64,000 nucleotides of DNA from Neobacillus novalis NBRC 102450 (GTDB lineage Bacteria > Bacillota > Bacilli > Bacillales > Cytobacillaceae), in contig NZ_BCVP01000010.1 in the NCBI RefSeq assembly GCF_001591805.1, positions 310,001-374,000 of the forward strand, written 5' to 3'. The first letter of the stretch is position 1. Each line of letters opens with the position of its first letter. Position numbers and translations under genes: made by a program. The notes below the pieces were generated by a model, which saw only the letters and a list, made by a program, of their open reading frames with translations, ran no database searches and was not told where the DNA came from. Shown here piece after piece: positions 8,701 through 16,835 of this stretch.

Positions 8701-9831
8701 ATGCAGAAACTACTATATTTTGCTCTTATTTTTACATTACTATTATCCGGCTGTAGTTTGAAGGAAGCAAATGCAAACAGCCATAAAGAAGACATGCCTG
8801 CAGCAAATTCAAAAATGACGATGAAAATGAGCAAGGTATCGCCAATGATTAAAAAAATTCCCGTATTTGAGCCCCACGCAATGATTGCGATTAGCTCGAT
8901 TACTTTTGATTCAACTAGGGCAGTCCTTTCAACAGTAGAAAGAAAAAGCGATGTTTCCGAAATCAATTACCATATATGGCGTATTGCTGATGGTAAAGAA
9001 GGTATAAAGATGTTCACATCTACCCAAAAGGAAAATGACTTTTCGTTCTTATTTGATATCAAGGAATTTTCGGGAGCTCGGGGTGAGTATCAGGTTGAGG
9101 CATACGAGGTAAATGAAGATGGGACTCAAGTACTGCTTGCAAAATCAAGTTTGACATTTCAACAGCATGTGCCCATTCTGATGTATCATGCGATAGATGA
9201 ATATAATGGTGTGGGGTTAAAGGATTTATTCGTTACTCCTGCAAATTTCGAAGCACAAATGAGCTATTTAAAGGATAAGGGTTACACTCTTCTCACGTTT
9301 GAACGCTGGGATGAAGTCAATAAGGTAAATAAACCGATACTCGTCACTTTCGATGATGGTATGAAAAACAACCTAAATGCCTTTCGAATTCTTCAGGAAT
9401 TGAAAGATGACCAGTTTCAGCCTGCAGCAACTGAATATGTCATCGCAGGCTGGATTGACAGCGGTCCCTATCGGCTGTCAACGGAGGATATAAAAGAAAT
9501 GATGAATTCGGGGATTTTCTCAATCCAATCTCACACGATGTCACATGCAGATCTCCCAGAAATCACGAATTACGAGCAAGAATTGAATGCTTCCAAGGAA
9601 AAAATCGAGCAAATCACCGGTAAGCCCGTTTTTGCGATTGCTTACCCATACGGTCATTTCAATGACCAGGTCGTTGAGGAAACGAAAAAGTATTACAAAT
9701 TTGCAACTACAACAAAGCCGGGACAATTTATCGAAAAAGGCCAGTCCGATGAATTCCTGCAAATGCGACGTGTACGGATATCCAACTCGACAACCATCAA
9801 TCAATTCGCCGCTTTGGTGGAACCTAGATAG
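8701..9831 (+). CDS. Lipoprotein polysaccharide deacetylase with GBS-Bsp-like domain
   Basis: 376 residues from the ATG at 8701, which has AAGGATGG at five bases; the open frame extends 30 codons further upstream without a better start. Signal peptide with lipobox LLSGC. Residues ~80-150 resemble a GBS Bsp-like repeat (INYHIWRIADG, GEYQVEAYEVNEDG). The C-terminal half is a NodB-type deacetylase: VPILMYHAID, catalytic LVTFDDG, the metal-binding HTMSH pair, and AYPYGHFND. It would remove acetyl or N-acetyl groups from a surface polysaccharide or peptidoglycan at the outer membrane face. The GBS Bsp assignment is less certain than the deacetylase one. Confidence 0.88.
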   Translation: MQKLLYFALIFTLLLSGCSLKEANANSHKEDMPAANSKMTMKMSKVSPMIKKIPVFEPHAMIAISSITFDSTRAVLSTVERKSDVSEINYHIWRIADGKEGIKMFTSTQKENDFSFLFDIKEFSGARGEYQVEAYEVNEDGTQVLLAKSSLTFQQHVPILMYHAIDEYNGVGLKDLFVTPANFEAQMSYLKDKGYTLLTFERWDEVNKVNKPILVTFDDGMKNNLNAFRILQELKDDQFQPAATEYVIAGWIDSGPYRLSTEDIKEMMNSGIFSIQSHTMSHADLPEITNYEQELNASKEKIEQITGKPVFAIAYPYGHFNDQVVEETKKYYKFATTTKPGQFIEKGQSDEFLQMRRVRISNSTTINQFAALVEPR

Positions 9832-9847
9832 TAACTTAATTTTTTGT

Positions 9848-9876
9848 AAAAGGTGACTGATAGTGTCACCTTTTTT
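9848..9876 (+). terminator. Terminator after the deacetylase
   Basis: AAAAGGTGAC-TGATAGT-GTCACCTTTT with T-run, directly after the stop. Confidence 0.85.
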
Positions 9877-9952
9877 CTGTATATTTTTTGCCCAAATAAG
9901 GGGTAAATGGTTTTCAGGGGTACAAAAAAAATTATTTGTGACCGTGTAAGGA

Positions 9953-9974
9953 AAAAAAACTGCCTTCTCGGGCA
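9953..9974 (-). terminator. Weak terminator after the AarF-like gene
   Basis: On the minus strand a short TGCC-loop-GGCA stem is followed by eight T residues. The stem is only four base pairs. Confidence 0.4.
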
Positions 9975-10013
9975 CAAAAAAGATTAACTTTCAATATTTT
10001 GGTAAAATTTCCC

Positions 10014-11645
10014 TCAAAAATGTTTACTATTGTGCTTTTCATAATTCTTCAGCCATTTTTTTTGCCTCACGCTGCATACCACATAGAAAATTACTGAAAT
10101 GCCAACGATGACTGCCGATATTTGTGAAATTAGCGTATTATTCATATAGAGTCCGGATAAGCCGCCTACTCCCCCTAGTACACCCAAGAAAAACGACTGC
10201 TTTTTTTGATTTTCAAAAATTGAAAAATAAAACTCCCTTTGCTGCTGCCTTTCCTTTTGCTCAAGGAGTCGTTTTGGTGTTTCTAGTAAATCAGTAATAG
10301 AATGGAAGATTTGAAAAACGGGTTGAGCTTGGATCCATTTCAATAGTAGCTTCCATTTATTTTGATTACCTTGTTTTAACCAATCGATAAACGCAGGTTT
10401 TGCAATCTCCAAAAATTCTTGATTTGGGTTAATGGTATGAAGCATCCCCTCAATGGTAACAAATGAGCGTCCTAAAAAAACAAACCGTGTTGGCACTTGG
10501 ATTGGCAGCGATTTAATCATCTCGTTAAGATCCCTTTTCACTTGAAAAAGATCCATTTCTTTCAACTGGTTAAGATCAATGGAAAGGGCTTCCTTAAATA
10601 GCGGTTCTATTGTTTTTGTATTTGCATCTGGAAGAAAAAAGCCCAAATCCATCAATACTTTTACTGCCAATGAATAATTCTTCGCAAATATTGCCTGGAT
10701 TAAATCTTGAAAATTCATAGCATCCTTCTTAGAAATTTCACCCACCATCCCAAAATCAAGCAGGACAAGGGTACCATCCGACTTTATCAAGACATTTCCT
10801 GCATGTGGATCCGCATGAAAAATACCTGCCTCTAACCATTGGGGAATGAATAACCGGAATAACCGCTGTGATAATTCCACCTTGTCAATCGAAAAGCGAT
10901 CTAAAAAATCTACCTCGGTAATTCTAACCGCATCAACCCATTCCAATACCAACACCTTTGATGTACAAAGTTCAGGATAAACCTTTGGGATATGAAGCTT
11001 GGGAAAGGCCTGGAACCGCTGCCGGAAATGAATAATGGTTTCCATTTCTTTGATAAAATCTACTTCTCTTTCAATCACCGTTTTTAACTCTTGGAACAAC
11101 AGTTTAAAATTGATAAACCCTTTAGGAACAGGGGCAAAGTGATCTGCAAACCAAATAATTATCGCCAATGAACGAAAATCAGTTCGGATAATTGACCGTA
11201 TCTCTGGACGCTGCACCTTTACCGCTACTTTGGTTCCGTCCTTTAATTTGCCGCGGTATACTTCTCCAATCGATGCGGAAGCCACTACTTTTGAGTCAAT
11301 TGAAGCCAATATGTCCTCAATTGGTCCTCCCCATTCCCTTTCCAATACGAGGTTAATTTCTTCCCAAGGAGAGGCCGGTACTTGGTCAACTAAATCCTGA
11401 ATTTGATTAATAAAACTAGTTGGAAGCAAATCGGCACGAATACTTAAAAATTGTCCAACCTTGATTAATAATCCCTCTAGCTCAAATAAAGTCTGACGAA
11501 ATTCCTGTCCGATATTCCCCCATAGCTTTTCCCGTTCGGACTGTGATTTTTTAAAGATTCGATACCAATATACTCGAATAAAAACAGAAAATGCAAAAGA
11601 TAATATCCTCCACATCCGTAACCAATTATACTTCCCTTTCATCAT
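10014..11645 (-). CDS. AarF/ABC1/UbiB-family atypical kinase
   Basis: 543 residues. The ABC1 core is complete: the KxGQ helix (KVGQFLSIRADLLP) near residue 60, the Ala-rich nucleotide loop VASASIGEVYRGKL, the catalytic lysine in VAVKVQRPEI, HADPHAGNVLI (catalytic loop) and LDFGMVG (DFG equivalent). Two hydrophobic segments at the extreme C-terminus anchor it in the membrane. Family members support isoprenoid-quinone synthesis or lipid handling by an ATPase activity. In Bacillaceae the gene (yloV/ywaB-like neighbours are absent here) usually stands alone and its substrate is unknown. The start has GGGGGC before ATGATG. Confidence 0.88.
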   Translation of the reverse strand: MMKGKYNWLRMWRILSFAFSVFIRVYWYRIFKKSQSEREKLWGNIGQEFRQTLFELEGLLIKVGQFLSIRADLLPTSFINQIQDLVDQVPASPWEEINLVLEREWGGPIEDILASIDSKVVASASIGEVYRGKLKDGTKVAVKVQRPEIRSIIRTDFRSLAIIIWFADHFAPVPKGFINFKLLFQELKTVIEREVDFIKEMETIIHFRQRFQAFPKLHIPKVYPELCTSKVLVLEWVDAVRITEVDFLDRFSIDKVELSQRLFRLFIPQWLEAGIFHADPHAGNVLIKSDGTLVLLDFGMVGEISKKDAMNFQDLIQAIFAKNYSLAVKVLMDLGFFLPDANTKTIEPLFKEALSIDLNQLKEMDLFQVKRDLNEMIKSLPIQVPTRFVFLGRSFVTIEGMLHTINPNQEFLEIAKPAFIDWLKQGNQNKWKLLLKWIQAQPVFQIFHSITDLLETPKRLLEQKERQQQREFYFSIFENQKKQSFFLGVLGGVGGLSGLYMNNTLISQISAVIVGISVIFYVVCSVRQKKWLKNYEKHNSKHF

Positions 11646-11738
11646 TTAGCCCCCTGCAGGATCCTTATTGTATAAATGGAAAACACTATGAAAAAACTAA
11701 TCATAGACATACATTAATATGACAAGGGTTTTTTTTCA

Positions 11739-12006
11739 ATGGATAAAGAGATGTCTTATGGAAGTGATTATAAATTTATCCCTGCTACTTCCATTGCGTG
11801 TGGTGTCGGGATGAATGTCCTCGTTGATTTATATTGCCATACGATTCAGATTGTCAATATTTGTTTAGTCGGGAACCCTGAAACGAAAGATTTTGTTTTG
11901 GTAGATGCCATCATGTAATTCAACTTCCTCACGACGGAAGCGTTCCTCATTTACCCGGATACAAATGGATTCATACACCAGGCCACTCATATGTAGACGG
12001 AAATTT
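11739..12006 (+). pseudogene. MBL-fold metallo-hydrolase, internally deleted
   Basis: The ATG at 11739 opens 59 codons (GSDYKFIPATS, then LYCHTIQIVNICLVGNPET and FVLVDAIM) that read like the N-terminus of a ~270-residue Bacillus metallo-beta-lactamase-fold hydrolase, then stop at 11916. Immediately after, in another frame, LPHDGSVPHLPGYKWIHTPG resumes the same family near its middle, and the frame is then lost. About 90 codons carrying the HxHxDH metal site are missing, so the product cannot be active. The original terminator follows at 12017. The family match is from memory of related sequences. Confidence 0.65.
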
Positions 12007-12016
12007 GCATTAGCAA

Positions 12017-12053
12017 AAAAAAGATTGCAATGTATAATTTGCAATCTTTTTTT
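12017..12053. terminator. Bidirectional terminator
   Basis: AAAAAAGATTGCAA-TGTATAAT-TTGCAATCTTTTTTT. It serves the decayed metallo-hydrolase on plus and the 12072-12374 gene on minus. Confidence 0.85.
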
Positions 12054-12071
12054 AAGTACTCCTGTAACAGT

Positions 12072-12374
12072 TTACGACTCCTTAAGAGGAATTCCTAAAG
12101 TTAGATAACTAGTAAATCGATTGTTAGATTGACAATAAGGACATCTAACAGTAATCTCAACATCAACAATTTGTAGCTTATTATTATTGGCAAAACTCTT
12201 TTTAAGAATAACCACTTGATCAGTAACTACTTTCCCGTCATGTATTGACCGCAGTTCTTCTATTTCAGCTCCACTAACGATTGCAGCATACTCAAAGTCT
12301 TTACTGCAAAGGATACAAGATTTTTTATCAGTAACAATCCTATTTGTCGAATGAACCGTCTGCAAACTCATCAT
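12072..12374 (-). CDS. Hypothetical protein with zinc-ribbon-like cysteines
   Basis: About 100 residues. Two CxxC pairs (CILC near residue 19 and CPYC near 78) could bind one zinc ion. The middle is mixed alpha/beta, with no membrane segment. The start is set by GGGGAGG five bases before tandem ATGs at 12374/12371; the longer frame upstream lacks a ribosome binding site. Monocistronic between two terminators. I do not recognise the family. Confidence 0.65.
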   Translation of the reverse strand: MMSLQTVHSTNRIVTDKKSCILCSKDFEYAAIVSGAEIEELRSIHDGKVVTDQVVILKKSFANNNKLQIVDVEITVRCPYCQSNNRFTSYLTLGIPLKES

Positions 12375-12466
12375 CAAAACCTCCCCTTCTATGGTCCTAT
12401 ATTTCGACAAACATGAAAGCGTTTCCTGCAAAATAAATAAAATGCAGTTACTTTTTTATAAATTAA

Positions 12467-12496
12467 AAAGGTTTCCTAGACTTTCTAGGAAACCTT
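12467..12496 (-). terminator. Terminator of the crcB pair
   Basis: AAGGTTTCCTAGA-CTT-TCTAGGAAACCTT perfect hairpin; on the minus strand TTTTTAATTT follows. Confidence 0.85.
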
Positions 12497-12525
12497 CCTT
12501 TCTTGCCATCCGACTTTCCTTCCTT

Positions 12526-12885
12526 TTATTTCCCCCACCAATATCCCCAAAAACAGGCCAGTAAATTGGAGGCGTACATGAAAGCAGCGTAAACAAAAAA
12601 TTGCAGATTCTTTTTCCCCTCTAATAATTGAAGTAATTCATAATTAAAGGTTGAGAAAGTAGTAAACGCTCCGAGAAAACCAATTGATAAGAAATTTATT
12701 TGATTATCTGAAAAATAATTTGCGCTGTAAATGAATCCGATCGCCAGAGAACCGGAAACATTGATTATGTATGTACCTGTTGGAATCGAAAAAATCGTCC
12801 ATTTGGAAAAAATATTACTAAGATAATAGCGAAAGATGGCCCCAAGAAATCCTCCTGCACCGATAACCAGAAGTGTTTTAACCAT
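12526..12885 (-). CDS. crcB: Fluoride ion channel CrcB/Fluc, subunit 2
   Basis: 119 residues with four membrane helices, the size of a Fluc subunit, which dimerises to export fluoride passively. Family marks: GGFLGAIFRYYLS near residue 11, GTYIINVSGSLAIGFI (the conserved Asn), and GFLGAFTTFSTFNYE with the phenylalanine/TFST motif lining the pore. It starts four bases after the first crcB, with the ribosome binding site inside that gene's last codons. Paired crcB genes in Bacillus encode subunits of a heterodimer. I see no fluoride riboswitch upstream of the pair. Confidence 0.9.
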   Translation of the reverse strand: MVKTLLVIGAGGFLGAIFRYYLSNIFSKWTIFSIPTGTYIINVSGSLAIGFIYSANYFSDNQINFLSIGFLGAFTTFSTFNYELLQLLEGKKNLQFFVYAAFMYASNLLACFWGYWWGK

Positions 12886-12889
12886 ATCG

Positions 12890-13261
12890 TTACCCTTCCT
12901 CTATTTTCGCGGCAACGGATTGTCCTAGATGTACAAAACAAAACCCGCCAATGATCGTAAGAGTTATGTAAAGAAGGCTTGTCCGGATTCCCCATTTCAT
13001 AAATAACTCTAATGCTTTCAGGCTAAAAGAGGAAAAGGTAGTGAAGGAACCGACAAATCCTGTTACAAATCCAATCCGGAAAATGGCAGAGAAACGGGTG
13101 TGTTTTAATGCTAAGAAAAAACCAATGATAAAACACCCCAAAAGATTAACAATGAGGATTCCTGAAGAAGGAGGAAGGACTGTATGAGAAATCAAGGAAT
13201 CTAAAAGAAATCGTGAAATTGCACCAATCACTCCTCCAAAGCCAACAGCAACATATACCAT
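12890..13261 (-). CDS. crcB: Fluoride ion channel CrcB/Fluc, subunit 1
   Basis: About 123 residues and four membrane helices. GGVIGAISRFLLD, LIVNLLGCFIIGFF and GFVGSFTTFSSFSLK are the CrcB signature stretches. The ATG at 13261 has AGAAG at workable spacing; GTG/ATG codons two and three positions earlier are alternatives. It forms an operon with the second crcB copy and shares its terminator. Acts in the cytoplasmic membrane. Confidence 0.9.
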   Translation of the reverse strand: MVYVAVGFGGVIGAISRFLLDSLISHTVLPPSSGILIVNLLGCFIIGFFLALKHTRFSAIFRIGFVTGFVGSFTTFSSFSLKALELFMKWGIRTSLLYITLTIIGGFCFVHLGQSVAAKIEEG

Positions 13262-13347
13262 TTTCATCACTTCTTTTTATCCTAATATATTCTCTTAAAA
13301 CAAAGAAATGCTTAGATGGTATAAAATAAATGTGTTAAGGATGATTT

Positions 13348-13827
13348 TTAATCATTATCACTATTAAACCACTCTTCTTCCCATTCATCTTCTTCATACT
13401 CACTGCACCATTTGTAATTTCTTTTCTGGAAAGTAAGAATGTAGTTTCTTAACATTTTATAGCGAATCAGTTTTTGATCCTGAGTCATTGCCCCGGCCCA
13501 GGCATAGGTTTCTATCAGGTCAATATAATCCATGTAAATCCGATGATAAATTTGATCAAGACGTTTTTTTTGCGCTACCGTATAGCGAATATTTTTTGTG
13601 CAATCTAAATCCGAATCAGTAGAATCAGTACTCTCTTGTTCTTGGTGCATTTTAAACGGATCTAAAACACCTTCTTTATCTATGTCCTTCCATTCTTGCA
13701 GTTTCTTTGTTGTGTCTATATTGGACTGTTCTTCATTTTCATTATTATCAAACGCTGCAAAGGAAGGTAAGACGGCTGATAAATAGCTAATGAAAAAAAA
13801 TAGGATAAACGCACACTTTTTTACCAT
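13348..13827 (-). CDS. Secreted acidic protein of unknown function
   Basis: 159 residues. An N-terminal signal peptide (MVKKCAFILFFFISYLSA..., likely cut after SFA) is followed by a polar acidic mature part with a helical stretch (KKRLDQIYHRIYMDYIDLIE) and a strongly acidic tail (YEEDEWEEEW). GAAGGAG with eight-base spacing fixes the ATG at 13827. Two cysteines in the mature protein could form a disulphide. It lies downstream of a PepSY protein gene, separated by a terminator. No family recognised. Confidence 0.65.
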   Translation of the reverse strand: MVKKCAFILFFFISYLSAVLPSFAAFDNNENEEQSNIDTTKKLQEWKDIDKEGVLDPFKMHQEQESTDSTDSDLDCTKNIRYTVAQKKRLDQIYHRIYMDYIDLIETYAWAGAMTQDQKLIRYKMLRNYILTFQKRNYKWCSEYEEDEWEEEWFNSDND

Positions 13828-13853
13828 CCAATTTCTCCTTCTATACAATTTAT

Positions 13854-13885
13854 AAAGTTGCATGTCAGATTTGACATGCAACTTT
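13854..13885 (-). terminator. Terminator between the PepSY gene and the secreted-protein gene
   Basis: AAAGTTGCATGTCA-GATT-TGACATGCAACTTT, a 14-bp perfect stem, directly after the PepSY gene on the minus strand. The T-tract is short. Confidence 0.65.
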
Positions 13886-13898
13886 AAGGGCAATACTG

Positions 13899-14294
13899 TT
13901 AATCATCTAAATGGTCGTCATCCCCATCATGGCCGTCATCATCACCATGCCTGTCATCATCACCATGGCTGTCATCGTCACCGTGGCCGTCATCGTCACC
14001 ACGATGTGAACCTTCTTTCTCAACTTCTAAAACCTGACCAGTCTTTGCGTCAATTTCCACTTCATAAAAAGTCCCGGCTTTTTTAATTTTTACTTCATAA
14101 TGCTCTCTTCCATCGTCCATTTCTAATTTTACGTGGATAATTTCACCTTTTACCTTTTTTAAAGCGATTTCTCCTGCTTCTTTTTCCGTAATTCGATTTG
14201 CCTTGGCATCTAATAAATGACTTGCGTTAACATGCCCAAAAGCAGTAAAGCTAATTGGGATTAGTAAAGTGAGTAACATGATTAATTTCTTCAA
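13899..14294 (-). CDS. PepSY-domain protein with His-Gly-Asp repeat tail
   Basis: 131 residues from a TTG start at 14294 that has AAAGGAG eight bases upstream. Signal peptide (KKLIMLLTLLIPISFTAFG), then one PepSY domain: ITEKEAGEIALKKVKGEII and EHYEVKIKKAGTFYEVEIDAKTGQVLEVE. PepSY domains are extracytoplasmic and are proposed to inhibit peptidases. The last ~35 residues are a metal-ligand-rich repeat of GDDDGH-like hexapeptides coded by 18-bp tandem repeats. I infer possible divalent-metal binding for the tail; it is unusual for this family. Confidence 0.8.
   Translation of the reverse strand: MKKLIMLLTLLIPISFTAFGHVNASHLLDAKANRITEKEAGEIALKKVKGEIIHVKLEMDDGREHYEVKIKKAGTFYEVEIDAKTGQVLEVEKEGSHRGDDDGHGDDDSHGDDDRHGDDDGHDGDDDHLDD
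13913..14005. repeat. 18-bp tandem repeats encoding GDDDxH units
   Basis: At least four units of 18 bp inside the PepSY gene (DDDGHG, DDDSHG, DDDRHG, DDDGHD at the protein level). This is a likely slippage hotspot for copy-number variation. Confidence 0.75.
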
Positions 14295-14553
14295 ACCCTC
14301 ACACTCCTTTATTTTTTTATTAGCTTGCGCAGGAGTGGAAAACTTATTCTTTTTTTTAAAAGACAATTTGCTGTTCTCTAATCGTTATTACCTTGTATAG
14401 ATAATTTGTCCAAAAAAAGCTGACAAGCTGGGGTAATGCCGTTACCATTCCATGACATTCTGCAAATAATACAGTAAGGCAATTATGTAAAGAGGGAGAG
14501 AGAATAATGGGATAAAAGGTTTTTTTGGTTCCTCGAGCCAATATTTCCGAAGA

Positions 14554-14931
14554 ATGAACGAAAGGCTCCAGCTTTGGAGGTTAAAAAAGCTAGTAAGGAA
14601 AGACCAGGGGTATATAAAATGGGGCCTAGGGATTGATACTCCTTTTTTCTTCAGTTCAAAGTTTGCAATCGAAAATAAATCGATTACCATTACCGGCTCG
14701 CAAATTACACACAATCATTCCTGGCCCATTAAGTATTCCATTGTAAAAATGAGTAACCTAGGAACTTCCATTCAATATTTTGACAGTATCATTTTCTATG
14801 GCGACCATGCTGAAGGTGAGTTTGTTCACACTTTTTCTATTCCTAGCGATACGGGCTATCAGCTGGAGGTCTTCAACTATTTTAAGTATCATTCAACAGG
14901 TAAGATTCGGATTTTACAAACATACGAATAA
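14554..14931 (+). CDS. Hypothetical protein
   Basis: 125 codons beginning MNERLQLWRLKK and ending KIRILQTYE. No signal peptide or membrane span. The composition (alternating hydrophobic strands such as SITITGSQITHN and GYQLEVFNYFKY) suggests a beta-rich fold. The ribosome binding site before 14554 is weak (GAAGA). A GGAGG at 14577 suggests the real start could lie further in, but no good codon follows it. The overlapping minus-strand frame is hydrophobic but lacks a ribosome binding site. I do not recognise a family. Confidence 0.45.
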   Translation: MNERLQLWRLKKLVRKDQGYIKWGLGIDTPFFFSSKFAIENKSITITGSQITHNHSWPIKYSIVKMSNLGTSIQYFDSIIFYGDHAEGEFVHTFSIPSDTGYQLEVFNYFKYHSTGKIRILQTYE

Positions 14932-15075
14932 ATCTTGTATGACCATACCGCTTTCTGGATTGAATGCTCAATTTTTTAGATCCTCGTCAATTTGCCTATA
15001 ACCATTGGACAACTTTCGCATACCATAAAAAGAGAAGGACAGAAAATTAGGCATTTTCTTAAGGTGAAAGAAAAC

Positions 15076-15098
15076 AGGGATTGCCAGATACAATCCCT
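15076..15098 (-). terminator. Terminator after the YjcZ-type gene
   Basis: AGGGATTG-CCAGATA-CAATCCCT; on the minus strand it is followed by GTTTTCTTT. Confidence 0.65.
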
Positions 15099-15132
15099 AT
15101 TCGGCTTAAATTAAAATAAACGATGTTGTCAT

Positions 15133-15240
15133 CTAATAAAAACAGCCACCACCGATAAAGCTTGCACCGATGATTATAAGCAGAATGAATAAAACTACAA
15201 CTAAGGCAAATCCTCCGCCAAAGCCTGCTGCACCATCCAT
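15133..15240 (-). CDS. YjcZ-family sporulation micro-protein
   Basis: 35 residues: a short Gly-rich head ([12 protein letters not shown]), one very hydrophobic helix ([16 protein letters not shown]) and a tail IGGGCFY. This is the layout of the YjcZ family of tiny membrane peptides made during sporulation in Bacillus. AGGAGGTGG gives an excellent ribosome binding site. Monocistronic with a downstream terminator. The family match rests on pattern and length only, but the pattern is characteristic. Confidence 0.8.
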   Translation of the reverse strand: MDGAAGFGGGFALVVVLFILLIIIGASFIGGGCFY

Positions 15241-15340
15241 TTAATCCACCTCCTAGTTGATTCTGAATATCTTATGTAAAAGAATCCTCTTTGTGTGGGT
15301 GCGGTTAAATTTTCGGGAAGAAAAAATGGCTAAAATTTCA

Positions 15341-16045
15341 TTATGCTAAGTAGGCTTCGCGGACTTCTTCATTCTTAATTAAATCATGGCCATATCCATG
15401 CAGGCGAATTTCTCCGGTTTGAATGACATAACCCCTATCGGCAATTTGCAATGCTTGATAAGCATTTTGCTCAACAAGTAAGATGGTTATTCCTTCTTGG
15501 TTCAGTTCCTTAATGATGTCAAAAATTTGTTCAACAATGATGGGCGCGAGCCCCATTGAAGGCTCATCGAGCATTAATAAATCAGGTTTCATCATTAGCG
15601 CTCTTCCGATCGCAAGCATTTGCTGCTCACCGCCGCTCATCGTTCCGCCCTTTTGGTCGAGCCTGCTTTTTAGTTTAGGAAAATACTGAAAAACCTTTTC
15701 GATTCTTTCTTGAACCACATGTTTATTTTTCACAGAAAATGCGCCAATCAGCAGGTTTTCCTTAACTGTAAGCTTTGGGAAAATCCTTCTGCCTTCAGGA
15801 ACATGGGCAATGCCCAGTAGCGTCACCTCATGAGCAGGTTTGTTTGAAATTTCTCGTCCATTATAAACAATATTCCCCGTTTTTACTTTCACGAGGCCAC
15901 TAATCGACTTTAAAGTGGTTGATTTCCCTGCGCCATTACTGCCAATTAGCGTGACAATTTCTCCCTTTTCCACGGCAACATCGATAGACTTTAAAGCCTG
16001 AATACCCCCATAAAAAGATTCAACTTTTTTTAATTGCAGCATCAA
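15341..16045 (-). CDS. livF: Branched-chain amino acid ABC transporter ATPase LivF
   Basis: 234 residues, the LivF length. Walker A GSNGAGKSTT, Q-loop region, signature MSGGEQQ, Walker B LLMLDEPSMGLAP and switch His in VEQNAYQAL are all present. The phrase GIAHVPEGRRIFPKLTVKENL is typical of LivF. It hydrolyses ATP in the cytoplasm together with LivG to drive uptake through LivH/LivM. It is the last gene of the operon livH-livM-livG-livF, starting ten bases after livG. Confidence 0.93.
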   Translation of the reverse strand: MMLQLKKVESFYGGIQALKSIDVAVEKGEIVTLIGSNGAGKSTTLKSISGLVKVKTGNIVYNGREISNKPAHEVTLLGIAHVPEGRRIFPKLTVKENLLIGAFSVKNKHVVQERIEKVFQYFPKLKSRLDQKGGTMSGGEQQMLAIGRALMMKPDLLMLDEPSMGLAPIIVEQIFDIIKELNQEGITILLVEQNAYQALQIADRGYVIQTGEIRLHGYGHDLIKNEEVREAYLA

Positions 16046-16054
16046 CCAGCCCCC

Positions 16055-16831
16055 CTATCCTGCCTGAACAGCTCCCGTTCCAAGGTATGCTTCAATCACC
16101 TTAGGATTGTTTCGAATGTCTTCAGGCTTTCCTTCGGCAATTTTTTCGCCGTGATCCAATACAACGATATGTTCAGAAATTTCCATCACAAGCTTCATAT
16201 CATGCTCAATTAAAATAACGGTAAGATTGTATTCATGTCTTATTCTCTTTATCAACTGAGTAAGTTCGTTCGTTTCTTTTGGATTCATCCCAGCCGCCGG
16301 CTCGTCTAATAATAAGACTTTTGGTTTTGCAGCAAGAGCTCTTGCGATTTCCAGCCTTCGTTGTGCCCCGTAACTTAAATTACATGCCTTTTCATTTAAA
16401 AGCGGGGCAAGTCCGACATATTCCAATAATTGATACGCTTTCACTTCGGAAGCTTTCTCTTCCTTCCGAATGGCAGGAAGATTGAATAAAATACCGACAA
16501 GCCCCGCTTTTATATGTGTATGCATGCCAACAAGCACATTTTCAAGCACGGACATTTCACTAAACAAGCGGATATTTTGAAACGTTCTTGCAATGCCTTT
16601 TTTGGAAACTTCATGGGGTTTTAATCCGATCAATTTTTCATTTTCAAGCAAAATCATCCCTGTTGTTGGCTGATACACACCTGTAATCATATTAAAAAAG
16701 GTTGTTTTTCCAGCCCCGTTCGGTCCAATAACGGCTGTTATTGAGTTTTTTTCCACTGTCATCGAAACATCTTGATTGGCTGTAATGCCGCCGAATTTCT
16801 TCGTAAGATTTTGAACTTCTAAAATAGACAT
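16055..16831 (-). CDS. livG: Branched-chain amino acid ABC transporter ATPase LivG
   Basis: 258 residues from the ATG at 16831, whose AGGAGG ribosome binding site is inside the last codons of livM. Walker A GPNGAGKTTFFN, signature LSYGAQRR, Walker B VLLLDEPAAGMNP and IEHDMKLVM follow the LivG pattern, including the phrase GIARTFQNIRLF. It partners with LivF. The longer open frame upstream overlaps livM and has no ribosome binding site. Confidence 0.93.
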   Translation of the reverse strand: MSILEVQNLTKKFGGITANQDVSMTVEKNSITAVIGPNGAGKTTFFNMITGVYQPTTGMILLENEKLIGLKPHEVSKKGIARTFQNIRLFSEMSVLENVLVGMHTHIKAGLVGILFNLPAIRKEEKASEVKAYQLLEYVGLAPLLNEKACNLSYGAQRRLEIARALAAKPKVLLLDEPAAGMNPKETNELTQLIKRIRHEYNLTVILIEHDMKLVMEISEHIVVLDHGEKIAEGKPEDIRNNPKVIEAYLGTGAVQAG

Positions 16832-16835
16832 TACG

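Noticed and set aside
12890-13347. Possible fluoride riboswitch upstream of the crcB pair
   Set aside because: I could not find the conserved crcB-motif elements in the ~90 bp before the first crcB.
13913-14005. CRISPR array
   Set aside because: The 18-bp tandem units have no spacers and are in frame within the PepSY gene. No CRISPR-like arrays were seen elsewhere.
14442-14714. Hydrophobic 90-codon minus-strand frame
   Set aside because: It overlaps the plus-strand hypothetical gene and has no ribosome binding site.
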